Source: Marivirga atlantica
Lineage (GTDB): Bacteria; Bacteroidota; Bacteroidia; Cytophagales; Cyclobacteriaceae
Direction: 5' to 3'
DNA length: 64,000 nt
Assembly (NCBI RefSeq): GCF_016734805.1
Contig: NZ_JAERQG010000005.1
Coordinates: 62,001-126,000, forward strand
The stretch's first letter is position 1; every line of letters begins with the position of its first letter. Of this stretch, positions 1-7,251 are shown in pieces. The translations under genes were made by a program, and so were the position numbers. The notes beneath the pieces were generated by a model that was not told the DNA's origin, did not search any database, and was given only the letters and a program-made list of their open reading frames with translations.

Positions 1-87
1 GACCACCTTTTCCATAGTATTATACTTTTGTCCTTTAACGGAAGAATAAAATACAGTTAGTAGTAATATAGCTAGTCTTAACCTCAT
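1..87 (-). CDS. N-terminus of an exported protein of unknown function (partial)
   Basis: Only the first 29 codons are in the window; the rest lies beyond base 1. They start with MRLRLAILLLTVFYSSVKGQ, a typical Sec signal peptide (Arg-rich n-region, hydrophobic core, cleavage expected after VKG), followed by KYNTMEKVV. The ATG at 87-85 overlaps the stop of the DUF3108 gene at 86-84 in an ATGA arrangement, so the two are almost certainly co-transcribed and translationally coupled. The family cannot be assigned from this fragment. Confidence 0.6.
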   Translation of the reverse strand, partial: MRLRLAILLLTVFYSSVKGQKYNTMEKVV

Positions 88-938
88 TGCTTTGACATAT
101 CAAAATTTATCGGATACTTAACTTTTCGGAAAGATGTAATTTCTAATCCTCCGGAACCAATATATAATTCAGCATCTACTTTTAACGGAATCTTATTTTT
201 ATCATCAGAAAACCATGCAAGTATAGAATCTTCACCTTCAAAAATTTTATTATCAGGCATAACTGGTGAAACCTTATGAGCTCTGATGTAACCGACTTCT
301 GTTTCTATGGTTTCTTTTCCAAGATACCTGATCTTCATATCATAAAACGTATCCTCAAAAAAAGCAGGTATGGTAACGACTTCTCTTAATTCAAGTGTAT
401 CAAAATCAACCATTCGAAAATAGGCAAATCCACTGATCATATCCTTCAACTGCTGGGGAAATTCATAATACATTGGCTCACGGAAACTATCATCATTGCG
501 CTTCATCTGTTTCACCTCTAGCATTTGAGATTTATGATCATAGTTTACAACCTCATTCAGCCTATATTTACCTTCCTTGATAATTCGATAAGCTCTATGT
601 GGATTTAAAGAAGCAGTATCTATGTAGCCACCCCAATGATCATCAACTTTAGCCAGCCAGTCAATAACTCCAGTTGTTTTAGCACGAACGTCTACTTTAT
701 AACTAGGACGACCATTAATTTTGTAGCTATTTTCTTGTACTTTGAATTTCCCTCTACCTACAGTGAAAATTCCAAAGTAAAGTTTGTATTCAATTTCTTC
801 CCCAAAATCGAAAGGCTTTTCTCCTAAATTAGGAAAATCGTCTCCTTGTTCTTCCTTGTAAAGTTCTTTCACCTCTTGGGAAAAAGATTCACCAGAAAGC
901 AAAACGATCAGCGTAAAAAGAATAGTGATTTTTTTCAT
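84..938 (-). CDS. DUF3108 domain-containing exported protein
   Basis: A 284-residue protein starting MKKITILFTLIVLLSG, a Sec signal peptide with probable cleavage near SFSQ. The mature part begins with a stretch like FDFGEEIEYKLYFGIFTVG, which is the pattern of DUF3108 proteins of Bacteroidota; these are predicted beta-rich periplasmic or outer-membrane-associated proteins of unknown role. The reading frame stays open 20 codons upstream, but that extension lacks a signal sequence and would run into dapD, so I take the internal ATG at 938. It lies 46 bp downstream of dapD and overlaps the next, truncated exported gene by 4 bp, suggesting a three-gene unit. Family call fairly sure; function unknown. 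Confidence 0.75.
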   Translation of the reverse strand: MKKITILFTLIVLLSGESFSQEVKELYKEEQGDDFPNLGEKPFDFGEEIEYKLYFGIFTVGRGKFKVQENSYKINGRPSYKVDVRAKTTGVIDWLAKVDDHWGGYIDTASLNPHRAYRIIKEGKYRLNEVVNYDHKSQMLEVKQMKRNDDSFREPMYYEFPQQLKDMISGFAYFRMVDFDTLELREVVTIPAFFEDTFYDMKIRYLGKETIETEVGYIRAHKVSPVMPDNKIFEGEDSILAWFSDDKNKIPLKVDAELYIGSGGLEITSFRKVKYPINFDMSKQ

Positions 939-984
939 ATTAAGAAGAGGAAACAATTGTAATGCCAAAACAGTGCAGCAACGA

Positions 985-1800
985 TTAGACCGCCACATTA
1001 TTTTCTCTTAAAGCATTATTTAAGGAAGTTTTCTTATCTGTACTTTCTTTTCTTTGTCCTATGATTAATGCACAAGGCACCTGATATTCTCCTGCTGGAA
1101 ATTTCTTGGTGAAAGATCCAGGAATAACAACTGAACGTGGAGGCACATAGCCTATATATTCTTTAGCTTCATTTCCCGTAACATCAATTATTTTAGAACT
1201 AGCTGTAAGCGTTACATTAGCTCCAAGAACAGCTTCTTTTCCAATTCGCACACCTTCAACTATAATACATCTTGATCCTATAAAGGCATTATCTTCCACT
1301 ATAACAGGTGCGGCTTGTACAGGTTCTAAAACACCACCAATTCCAACACCACCACTTAGGTGAACATTCTTACCAATTTGGGCACAACTTCCAACTGTAG
1401 CCCATGTGTCCACCATAGTACCACTATCTACGTAAGCACCAATATTTACATAAGAAGGCATCATTACTACACCTTGATTTACGAAAGAACCATAACGTGC
1501 AATAGCATGAGGCACCACTCTTACACCCAGTTTTTCATAACCTTGCTTAAGTTTTATTTTATCATGAAACTCAAAAGGACCAACTGAAATAGACTGCATT
1601 TTCTGGAGAGGAAAATATAAAATCACAGCTTTCTTAATCCACTCGTTCACTTTCCACTCCCCATCATCTGTCGGCTCTGCCACTCTAACCTTACCATGGT
1701 CTAGCTCCTCAACAACTGTCTTTACCGCAATCTGCGTATTCTTATCTTTAAGCAGTTCTCTATTCTCCCAAGCTCTCTCTATAATTTCTTTAAATTCCAT
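985..1800 (-). CDS. dapD: 2,3,4,5-tetrahydropyridine-2,6-dicarboxylate N-succinyltransferase
   Basis: 271 residues, the normal DapD length. It converts tetrahydrodipicolinate and succinyl-CoA to N-succinyl-2-amino-6-ketopimelate in the succinylase branch of diaminopimelate/lysine synthesis, in the cytoplasm. The N-terminal helical part (1-95) is followed by a left-handed beta-helix of hexapeptide repeats (about 105-215), with DapD-type segments MMPSYVNIGAYVDSGTMVDTW and GSCAQIGKNVHLSGGVGIGG. The C-terminal strand segment GEYQVPCALIIGQR is also typical. It starts only 22 bp from the divergent glycosyltransferase gene, so its promoter probably overlaps or lies within that gene. Downstream are DUF3108 and a truncated exported gene. 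Confidence 0.95.
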   Translation of the reverse strand: MEFKEIIERAWENRELLKDKNTQIAVKTVVEELDHGKVRVAEPTDDGEWKVNEWIKKAVILYFPLQKMQSISVGPFEFHDKIKLKQGYEKLGVRVVPHAIARYGSFVNQGVVMMPSYVNIGAYVDSGTMVDTWATVGSCAQIGKNVHLSGGVGIGGVLEPVQAAPVIVEDNAFIGSRCIIVEGVRIGKEAVLGANVTLTASSKIIDVTGNEAKEYIGYVPPRSVVIPGSFTKKFPAGEYQVPCALIIGQRKESTDKKTSLNNALRENNVAV

Positions 1801-1822
1801 TATCTATTTATAACTTTAATCG

Positions 1823-2950
1823 GTGGATGTAAAACCAAAAATACTTATCGCCTCAGTTTTGAAGCCAGTTAACGATGTGAGGGCCTATCATAAAATTGGC
1901 TGTTCACTTGCGCAAACAAATAAATATGATGTTAATATCATAGGCTTTAATTCAAAAAAGGTATTGTTAAATGAAAAAATCACTACTTACCCTATTTACA
2001 GCTTCAACCGATTGTCTCTGAAAAGACTGTTAGCTCCATATAAGTTTTTGATAAAAGCTTTTAAAGTAAAACCTAAACTACTAATAGTTACCACACCTGA
2101 ATTACTGCAAGTTAGCTACCTTTACAAAATATTATTTGGCGCTAAATTGATATATGATATACAGGAGAATTACTATTTAAATGTAAAACATTCTACAGCT
2201 TATTCCTACGTTATAAAAAGATTGGTTTTACTAAAAATTCGTTTTACAGAATGGTTGTCAAAATGGTTTGTCGATCATTATTTTCTTGCCGAAAGGATAT
2301 ATGCTAATCAACTAAATTTTATTCAAAATCGTCCTTACACGTTAATTGAAAATAAGGTTAAAACACCAATAGCTTATACACCTAAATTCAACATTAAATT
2401 AACAGATAACAATTACCTGAGATTTATCATCAGTGGTACTTTAGGCGAGTCCTATGGGACAATAGAAGGGGTCCTTTTTTATAAATCTTTCCGTGAGTTG
2501 TACCCTAGTAGCAGTCTAACTATTATCGGCTACTCTGCTAGTCACGCTTATTTTAAAGAACTCTTAAAATATGTTCAAAATGATGATAACATACAATTGA
2601 TTTCGGATGGCAGACCAGTAGAACATAACCGTATAATTGAAGAAATTAAAAAGGCAGATATCGCCCTTTTACCTTATAAAATTGACGCAAATTTAAAAGG
2701 ACGAATACCTACAAAAATTTATGAGTATATAGCTTATAGCCTACCTATGATAACTCCTCAAAACTCAGGATGGGGTGAACTTATTGAACCAATAAATGCT
2801 GGCATTACTGCCAATTTTAACAAAAGAAAAGCAAAATCCATACTTGATAATTTGCAAAAAATGACTTTCTATTCAAAATCTTTAAGCAATGATATTTTTT
2901 GGGAATGTGAAGAGGATAATTTATTAAAAGCAATAAACAAATTTATCTAA
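1823..2950 (+). CDS. GT-B type glycosyltransferase (GT4-like)
   Basis: 375 residues. The N-terminus KPKILIASVLKPVNDVRAYHK is a common opening in Bacteroidota GT4-like enzymes, and the C-terminal half holds the sugar-nucleotide half-domain: ISGTLGESYGTIEGV (about 193-208), a run ADIALLPYKI and then GRIPTKIYEYIAYSLPMI, the usual K-x-x-E-Y-x-A-x-x-x-P pattern. The start is a GTG at 1823; the nearby ATG at 1827 is immediately followed by a stop in its own frame. Donor and acceptor are unknown. It stands alone and is divergent from dapD. By eye it is more AT-rich than its neighbours, which may hint at transfer but is not proof. Confidence 0.8.
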   Translation: MDVKPKILIASVLKPVNDVRAYHKIGCSLAQTNKYDVNIIGFNSKKVLLNEKITTYPIYSFNRLSLKRLLAPYKFLIKAFKVKPKLLIVTTPELLQVSYLYKILFGAKLIYDIQENYYLNVKHSTAYSYVIKRLVLLKIRFTEWLSKWFVDHYFLAERIYANQLNFIQNRPYTLIENKVKTPIAYTPKFNIKLTDNNYLRFIISGTLGESYGTIEGVLFYKSFRELYPSSSLTIIGYSASHAYFKELLKYVQNDDNIQLISDGRPVEHNRIIEEIKKADIALLPYKIDANLKGRIPTKIYEYIAYSLPMITPQNSGWGELIEPINAGITANFNKRKAKSILDNLQKMTFYSKSLSNDIFWECEEDNLLKAINKFI

Positions 2951-2957
2951 ATATTAT

Positions 2958-2973
2958 TTTAGACTATTCTAAA
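2958..2973. promoter_or_regulatory. 16-bp palindrome, candidate MntR/DtxR operator (site 1)
   Basis: TTTAGACTATTCTAAA: 6-bp perfect arms TTTAGA/TCTAAA around CTAT. It matches the layout of a second palindrome 77 bp downstream and lies just upstream of a DtxR-family regulator gene. DtxR-family sites are typically palindromes with TTAG/CTAA outer parts. Binding is inferred. It also sits 8 bp after the glycosyltransferase stop, so a weak terminator is the alternative, though no T-run follows. Confidence 0.45.
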
Positions 2974-3034
2974 CCTACCATTAAAACACCTTAATGACCA
3001 TTTTAGTCAAATTTAGATTTTATATAATTTAATT

Positions 3035-3050
3035 TTTAGTTTAATCTAAA
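3035..3050. promoter_or_regulatory. 16-bp palindrome, candidate MntR/DtxR operator (site 2)
   Basis: TTTAGTTTAATCTAAA, matching site 1 at 13 of 16 positions (shared form TTTAGWYTAWTCTAAA). It ends 33 bp before the regulator ATG, where a repressor would block transcription of its own operon. It is part of a larger dyad: AAATTTAGATT (3009-3019) and its perfect complement AATCTAAATTT (3043-3053). Autoregulation is inferred from family behaviour. Confidence 0.5.
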
Positions 3051-3083
3051 TTTAGTTTTATTTGTAACTATAAAGTAAAATAA

Positions 3084-3743
3084 ATGAAATTAAGTTTAGC
3101 AGAAGAAAACTACCTTAAGGCTGTTTATCATTTATCAGCAGAGGGAGAAACAGAAGTAAGCACTAACGCCATTGCAGAAGAGATGCAGACAAAGGCAGCC
3201 TCAGTATCCGATATGATGAGAAGGCTCTCAGAAAAAGAGCTTGTTCATTACAAAAAATACCAAGGAGTCCGAATCTCCAATGATGGCGCAAGAGCCGCTT
3301 TGCAAGTCGTTCGTAAGCATAGGTTATGGGAGGTATTTTTAGTTGAAAAACTGAAGTTCAGCTGGGATCAGGTGCATGAAATTGCAGAGCAGTTAGAGCA
3401 CATCAAATCTCCCCTATTAATTAAAAGACTTGATGAATTTCTGGGCCATCCAAAGTATGACCCTCATGGCGATCCTATACCGGATGAAAATGGTGAATTT
3501 AAGGAAAAACCTCAGATACCATTATCATCTACTAATCTTAATGATGACGGAATTGTAGTAGCCGTGAAAGACACCAGCCCTGTATTTCTTCAGCATTTAG
3601 ACCGCATTGGAATATACCTCGGTGCCAAGATAAAGACAATTGAGAAAACAGAATTCGATGGGTCGATGGAAATCCTCATCGATCAGAAAAATAAATTATT
3701 TATCAGTAAAGAAGTTGCTCAAAATGTATTGGTTACTAACTAG
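3084..3743 (+). CDS. mntR: DtxR/MntR-family metal-dependent transcriptional regulator
   Basis: 219 residues: winged helix-turn-helix (1-70), metal-binding/dimerisation domain (71-137) and a C-terminal SH3-like FeoA domain (about 145-219). Residue numbering coincides with DtxR: H79 and E83 (in HRLWE), H98 (in VHE), E105 and H106. Position 102 is Glu where DtxR has Cys, as in manganese-specific MntR, so Mn2+ is the likely co-repressor, though the presence of an FeoA domain resembles DtxR/IdeR. It heads the metal ABC transporter operon and overlaps the binding-protein gene by 20 bp. Two upstream palindromes suggest autoregulation. An iron or zinc specificity is not excluded. Confidence 0.88.
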   Translation: MKLSLAEENYLKAVYHLSAEGETEVSTNAIAEEMQTKAASVSDMMRRLSEKELVHYKKYQGVRISNDGARAALQVVRKHRLWEVFLVEKLKFSWDQVHEIAEQLEHIKSPLLIKRLDEFLGHPKYDPHGDPIPDENGEFKEKPQIPLSSTNLNDDGIVVAVKDTSPVFLQHLDRIGIYLGAKIKTIEKTEFDGSMEILIDQKNKLFISKEVAQNVLVTN

Positions 3744-4662
3744 TTATAAAAGATTATCTATAGCACTACTTGCAGTTGCTTTGCTTAGTGCTTGCAGTAC
3801 TAAAAAGAAAGAAAATAATAGCAAACCACTTATAGTTTGTACCACTGGAATGATTGGTGATGCAGTTAAAAATATAGTGGGTGATTATGCGGAAGTGCAT
3901 ACATTGATGGGACCAGGAGTTGACCCGCATTTGTATAAAGCTACTCATGGCGATTTAGTGAAGTTCCAGGAAGCAGACATTGTGGTTTATAATGGCTTAC
4001 ATCTTGAAGGTAAAATGGGAGAAGTGCTTGAAAAGGTAGGAAAGAAAAAGCCTGTAATTGCAGTGGCTGAAAAGTTGGACAAAGAACGCCTAATTAATAA
4101 CACCTCATTTCAGGGTGCCTATGATCCTCATATTTGGTTTGATGTTGCCTTGTGGAATGATGCCCTACTGGGTTTGGCTGAAGGCTTATCTTCCGAAGTT
4201 GAGGCGCCAGTTGGTGTAATCATGAATAACTACAATGTTTATACTGCCAAGTTAGATAGCCTACATCTTGCAGTCGAGGAATCCATTAATACCATCCCAA
4301 GAAAACAAAGAAAATTAGTTACTGCTCACGATGCCTTTGCATATTTCGGAAAAGCCTATGGCATCCAAGTGAAAGGTTTGCAGGGCATCTCTACCCTATC
4401 AGAATTTGGACTAAGAGATGTTAGTGAATTGGTAGACTATATAGTTGAAAACAAAATTCCTAGCATCTATACTGAAACCTCCGTTTCAAAGAAATCTATA
4501 GAAGCTGTGGTAGTAGGTGTTAAAGCGAAGGGGTTTGAAGTGCAACTAGGAGGTAGTTTATACTCTGATGCCATGGGTGAAAATGGAACTCCTGAAGGAA
4601 CTTATATAGGTATGGTAAATGCAAACGTACGGAAAATAGTAAGTGGGTTGAGTAGGAAATAG
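3724..4662 (+). CDS. Metal ABC transporter substrate-binding lipoprotein (TroA/ZnuA/MntA type)
   Basis: 312 residues from the ATG at 3724, which gives a lipoprotein signal (LLAVALLSAC, lipidated Cys24). An in-frame extension to 3640 exists but would overlap the regulator over 104 bp and bury the signal, so it is rejected. Cluster A-1 binding-protein motifs are present: GPGVDPHLYKAT, YNGLHLEGKM, YDPHIWFD, VTAHDAFAYF, IYTETSV and LYSDAMG. These supply the expected ligands (three His or two His plus Glu, and Asp). There is no His-rich loop of the kind common in zinc-specific ZnuA, consistent with Mn2+. It should be anchored in the inner membrane facing the periplasm and deliver metal to the two permeases encoded downstream. 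Confidence 0.9.
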   Translation: MYWLLTSYKRLSIALLAVALLSACSTKKKENNSKPLIVCTTGMIGDAVKNIVGDYAEVHTLMGPGVDPHLYKATHGDLVKFQEADIVVYNGLHLEGKMGEVLEKVGKKKPVIAVAEKLDKERLINNTSFQGAYDPHIWFDVALWNDALLGLAEGLSSEVEAPVGVIMNNYNVYTAKLDSLHLAVEESINTIPRKQRKLVTAHDAFAYFGKAYGIQVKGLQGISTLSEFGLRDVSELVDYIVENKIPSIYTETSVSKKSIEAVVVGVKAKGFEVQLGGSLYSDAMGENGTPEGTYIGMVNANVRKIVSGLSRK

Positions 4663-4674
4663 GCTTTGGGGTTT

Positions 4675-4697
4675 GGGTGATAGGAATTGGGAATTAG
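4675..4697 (+). repeat. Left terminal inverted repeat of cassette 1
   Basis: Begins GGGTGATAGGAATTGGGAAT. It matches the reverse complement of 5099-5121 at 19 of 23 positions. The GGAATTGGGAATTAG-like wording continues for another 15 bases with weaker pairing. Confidence 0.6.
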
Positions 4698-4741
4698 AAG
4701 TTGGGGTTGGAAATTAATGAAGAAGAAACACATGAAAGATT

Positions 4742-5116
4742 ATGAGAGATTTTAGGGAACTTGATATATGGAAAAATTCTCATGCCTTAGTTTTAAAGGT
4801 TTACAAATTATCAGATCAATTTCCCGATAGTGAAAAGTTTGGACTAACCGCTCAAATCAGAAGAAGTTCTCAATCTATTCCAACCAATATTGCAGAAGGA
4901 TGCGGAAGAATCACTGATAATCAACTTATTCATTTTTGCCAAATTTCACTCGGTTCAACTTATGAACTAGATTATCAGTTGCTATTAGCTAAAGATTTGA
5001 AATATATTGAAAACGATTTATATGAAAATCTCTTTAAAGAAATTACAGTCCTCAAAAAGCAAATAGCTGCTTATATAAAATACCTCAATACCAAAAACCC
5101 AATACCTAATTCCTAA
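4742..5116 (+). CDS. Four-helix-bundle protein (S23 / 23S rRNA intervening-sequence protein family)
   Basis: 124 residues, all helical in appearance. It starts MRDFRELDIWKNSHALVLKVY and carries the family signature RRSSQSIPTNIAEGCGR (about 40-56), followed by FCQISLGSTYELDYQLLLAKDL. Relatives were first found inside intervening sequences of 23S rRNA genes and are widespread in Bacteroidota; some are also related to diversity-generating-retroelement accessory proteins. The molecular role is not established. It has no obvious connection to metal transport and sits inside a cassette with inverted terminal repeats. Its last residues (NPIPNS) are encoded by the right repeat. Confidence 0.85.
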   Translation: MRDFRELDIWKNSHALVLKVYKLSDQFPDSEKFGLTAQIRRSSQSIPTNIAEGCGRITDNQLIHFCQISLGSTYELDYQLLLAKDLKYIENDLYENLFKEITVLKKQIAAYIKYLNTKNPIPNS

Positions 5117-5121
5117 CACCC
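5099..5121 (-). repeat. Right terminal inverted repeat of cassette 1
   Basis: Read on the minus strand it begins GGGTGTTAGGAATTAGGTAT. It covers the stop codon of the four-helix-bundle gene (5114-5116) and ends 4 bp before the ATPase start codon. Confidence 0.6.
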
Positions 5122-5125
5122 ATAT

Positions 5126-5911
5126 ATGATCACACAAATAGATAATCCAGTAATAGAAATACATGACCTTTCTGTTTCTTACGAGAAAAAGCCGGTGCTT
5201 TGGGATGTTGACATGTCATTACCTGAAGGGAAACTAATTGGTATAATTGGCCCCAATGGAGCAGGAAAGTCCACTCTCTTGAAATCTATAATGGGACTTA
5301 TTCCTTTAAGCAGTGGCTATATTAATATTGAAGGCAAGCCATTAAAGGAAGTTAGAAGTAAAATCAGTTATGTACCTCAAAGAGAGTCTGTTGATTGGGA
5401 CTTCCCTACTTCTGTTTTTGAGGTGGTTATGATGGGAAGGTACGGACAGCTTGGACTACTCAAAAGACCAAGAAAATCTGACAGAGAGATTGTGATGGAT
5501 AGCCTTCACAAAGTTGGTATGGAAGCATTTAAGGACAGACAAATTTCAGAGCTATCTGGTGGACAACAACAAAGGGTTTTCTTAGCACGAGCCTTAGCAC
5601 AACAGGCTGACATTTACTTTATGGACGAACCCTTTGCTGGTGTTGATGCTGCCACTGAGAAAGCCATAGTCGAATTACTCAGAAGCATGTCAGCACAAAA
5701 CAAAACGGTTATTGTTGTACACCACGATTTGCAGTCCGTAGCGCGCTATTTCGACTGGATTATTCTGCTTAATATGAGGTTGGTAGCCAGTGGTCCTATC
5801 GAAGAAACTTTTACTCCTGAACTGCTTCAAGAAACTTATGGTGGTAAGCTCACCTTACTTACTGAGATTAGTGATTTAATTCAAAAAAACAGATTCCCAA
5901 ACAGAGAATAA
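5126..5911 (+). CDS. Metal ABC transporter ATP-binding protein
   Basis: 261 residues. It has Walker A GPNGAGKST (about 43-51), a Q-loop (VPQRESVDWDFP), the signature LSGGQQQRV, Walker B YFMDEP and the switch His in VHHDL. The VDWDFPTSVFEVVMMGRYG segment is characteristic of the Mn/Zn (MntB/ZnuC/SitB) group. It powers import through the permeases at 5913 and 7644. Just 1 bp separates it from the first permease gene; cassette 1 lies 4 bp upstream. Confidence 0.93.
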   Translation: MITQIDNPVIEIHDLSVSYEKKPVLWDVDMSLPEGKLIGIIGPNGAGKSTLLKSIMGLIPLSSGYINIEGKPLKEVRSKISYVPQRESVDWDFPTSVFEVVMMGRYGQLGLLKRPRKSDREIVMDSLHKVGMEAFKDRQISELSGGQQQRVFLARALAQQADIYFMDEPFAGVDAATEKAIVELLRSMSAQNKTVIVVHHDLQSVARYFDWIILLNMRLVASGPIEETFTPELLQETYGGKLTLLTEISDLIQKNRFPNRE

Positions 5912-5912
5912 T

Positions 5913-7208
5913 ATGTGGGAGAACGCAATAGACTTTTTCTCTTTTACAGATGCCAATGTTATCTATGTAGTGCTTGGCACTATCATATTAGGGGCCAGTG
6001 CTGCTGTAGTAGGTTCTTTTACCTTCCTTAGAAAGCGAGCGCTTATTGGTGACGCTATAGCCCACTCCATTCTACCGGGAATATGCATTGCTTTTATTTT
6101 AGGAGGAACGAAAAATTACGCCTTCTTAATTATCGGTGCTTTTATTAGCGGCTGGATTTCAATTCTGCTAGTTGACTACATTACAAAAAAATCCAAACTG
6201 AAAGAAGATACGGCAATTGGACTTATTCTTTCAGTATTCTTTGGAGTAGGAATTCTTCTGATGACCTATATACAGCAAAGCGGTAATGCAGAACAAACAG
6301 GTTTGAACTACTTCTTATTTGGTAAGGCAGCCTCTATGGTTGGCCAGGACGTTATCGTTTTTTCTGTAATAAGTGTCATTCTTATTATAACAGTATTTCT
6401 GTTTTATAAGGAATTACAATTGATCAGTTTCGATGAAGCCTTTGCCCAAAGTATAGGCATAAGAGTTAAGCTTATCTCCTTTATTCTAAGCTCTTTAACG
6501 GTATTGGCTGTTGTCACAGGTATACAAGCGGTTGGTGTGGTATTAATGGCTGCCTTATTAATAACTCCATTTGCAGCGGCTAGGTATTGGTCAGGATACC
6601 TACCTCGAATCTTAATACTGGCTGCTATTATTGGAGGCTTTTCAGGCTTCTCAGGAACCTATATTAGCTATATCGCCCCAAACATGCCAACAGGCCCATG
6701 GGTGGTAATGGTACTATCTGTCATAGCATTAATTTCTATCGTATTTGCTCCGAAAAAAGGAATCGTATCTCGGTGGTTCAAGCAACGGAAGTATAGAAGA
6801 CTTATACAGGATGAAAACATCTTAAAGGCATTCTTTCAGATTGCAGAGTCAAACGAATCCTTTGGCGAACCAAAATCAGTAGCCATGATCAGAAAAAAGC
6901 GCTATTATTCCGATAGACTAATCAATAGGATATTCAAGCGACTCAAGAGACAAGGCTTCTTAAAACAAAGTGCATCAGGATATTATCTTTCAAAATTTGG
7001 CCAGCGTAAAGCCGCTCGCTTAGTCAAGTTACATCGACTGTGGGAATTATATTTAACTGAATACTTAAGGATTGCTCCTGACCATGTCCATGAAGATGCT
7101 GATACTATTGAACATTTAATTACACCTGAATTGGAGAAAAAGCTTGAAGAAAAACTTAACTACCCGAAAGCCGATCCGCATAATTCACAAATTCCATATG
7201 ATAATTGA
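5913..7208 (+). CDS. Metal ABC transporter permease fused to a C-terminal DtxR-like domain
   Basis: 431 residues against about 280 for a plain permease. Residues 1-285 form the ABC-3 type permease with 8-9 membrane segments. After KKGIVSRWFKQRKYRR, residues 295-372 look like a winged helix (RLINRIFKRLKRQGFLKQS...YYLSKFG), and 373-431 resemble the metal-binding/dimerisation domain of the operon regulator. It keeps HRLWE (H374, E378), VHE (H393), EH (E400, H401) and a PKADPH ending. The same tail in the regulator reads HRLWE...VHE...EH...PKYDPH. The fusion of ABC-3 with an iron-dependent-repressor domain is known in databases, to my recollection. A role as cytoplasmic metal sensor that gates transport is inference. 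Confidence 0.9.
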   Translation: MWENAIDFFSFTDANVIYVVLGTIILGASAAVVGSFTFLRKRALIGDAIAHSILPGICIAFILGGTKNYAFLIIGAFISGWISILLVDYITKKSKLKEDTAIGLILSVFFGVGILLMTYIQQSGNAEQTGLNYFLFGKAASMVGQDVIVFSVISVILIITVFLFYKELQLISFDEAFAQSIGIRVKLISFILSSLTVLAVVTGIQAVGVVLMAALLITPFAAARYWSGYLPRILILAAIIGGFSGFSGTYISYIAPNMPTGPWVVMVLSVIALISIVFAPKKGIVSRWFKQRKYRRLIQDENILKAFFQIAESNESFGEPKSVAMIRKKRYYSDRLINRIFKRLKRQGFLKQSASGYYLSKFGQRKAARLVKLHRLWELYLTEYLRIAPDHVHEDADTIEHLITPELEKKLEEKLNYPKADPHNSQIPYDN

Positions 7209-7209
7209 A
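7203..7209 (+). repeat. Left copy of 7-bp direct repeat flanking cassette 2
   Basis: AATTGAA, including the permease stop codon TGA. The same seven bases recur at 7634-7640. A possible target-site duplication, or chance in AT-rich DNA. Confidence 0.35.
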
Positions 7210-7214
7210 TTAAC

Positions 7215-7243
7215 AATGATGAGTGAACAATTATCAATTGGAT
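7215..7243 (+). repeat. Left terminal inverted repeat of cassette 2
   Basis: Begins AATGATGAGTGAACAATTAT. It matches the complement of 7602-7630 at 25 of 29 positions and ends 8 bp before the cassette gene ATG. Confidence 0.65.
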
Positions 7244-7251
7244 GAATAACA

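Larger units (their letters stand above)
4675..5121 (+). mobile_element. Four-helix-bundle gene cassette 1 bounded by terminal inverted repeats
   Basis: A 447-bp segment between the binding-protein and ATPase genes. Its ends are imperfect inverted repeats (19 of 23 positions, starting GGGTG-TAGGAATT) and it contains one S23-like four-helix-bundle gene in the operon direction. The right repeat overlaps the last codons and stop of that gene. Removing it would leave the binding-protein stop about 16 bp from the ATPase start, as in an ordinary compact operon. I see no flanking target-site duplication. That it moves, and by what enzyme, is inference; no transposase is encoded. Confidence 0.5.

Noticed and set aside
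3640-3723. N-terminal extension of the metal-binding lipoprotein
   Set aside because: It lies inside the regulator gene and would hide the lipoprotein signal that begins after 3724.
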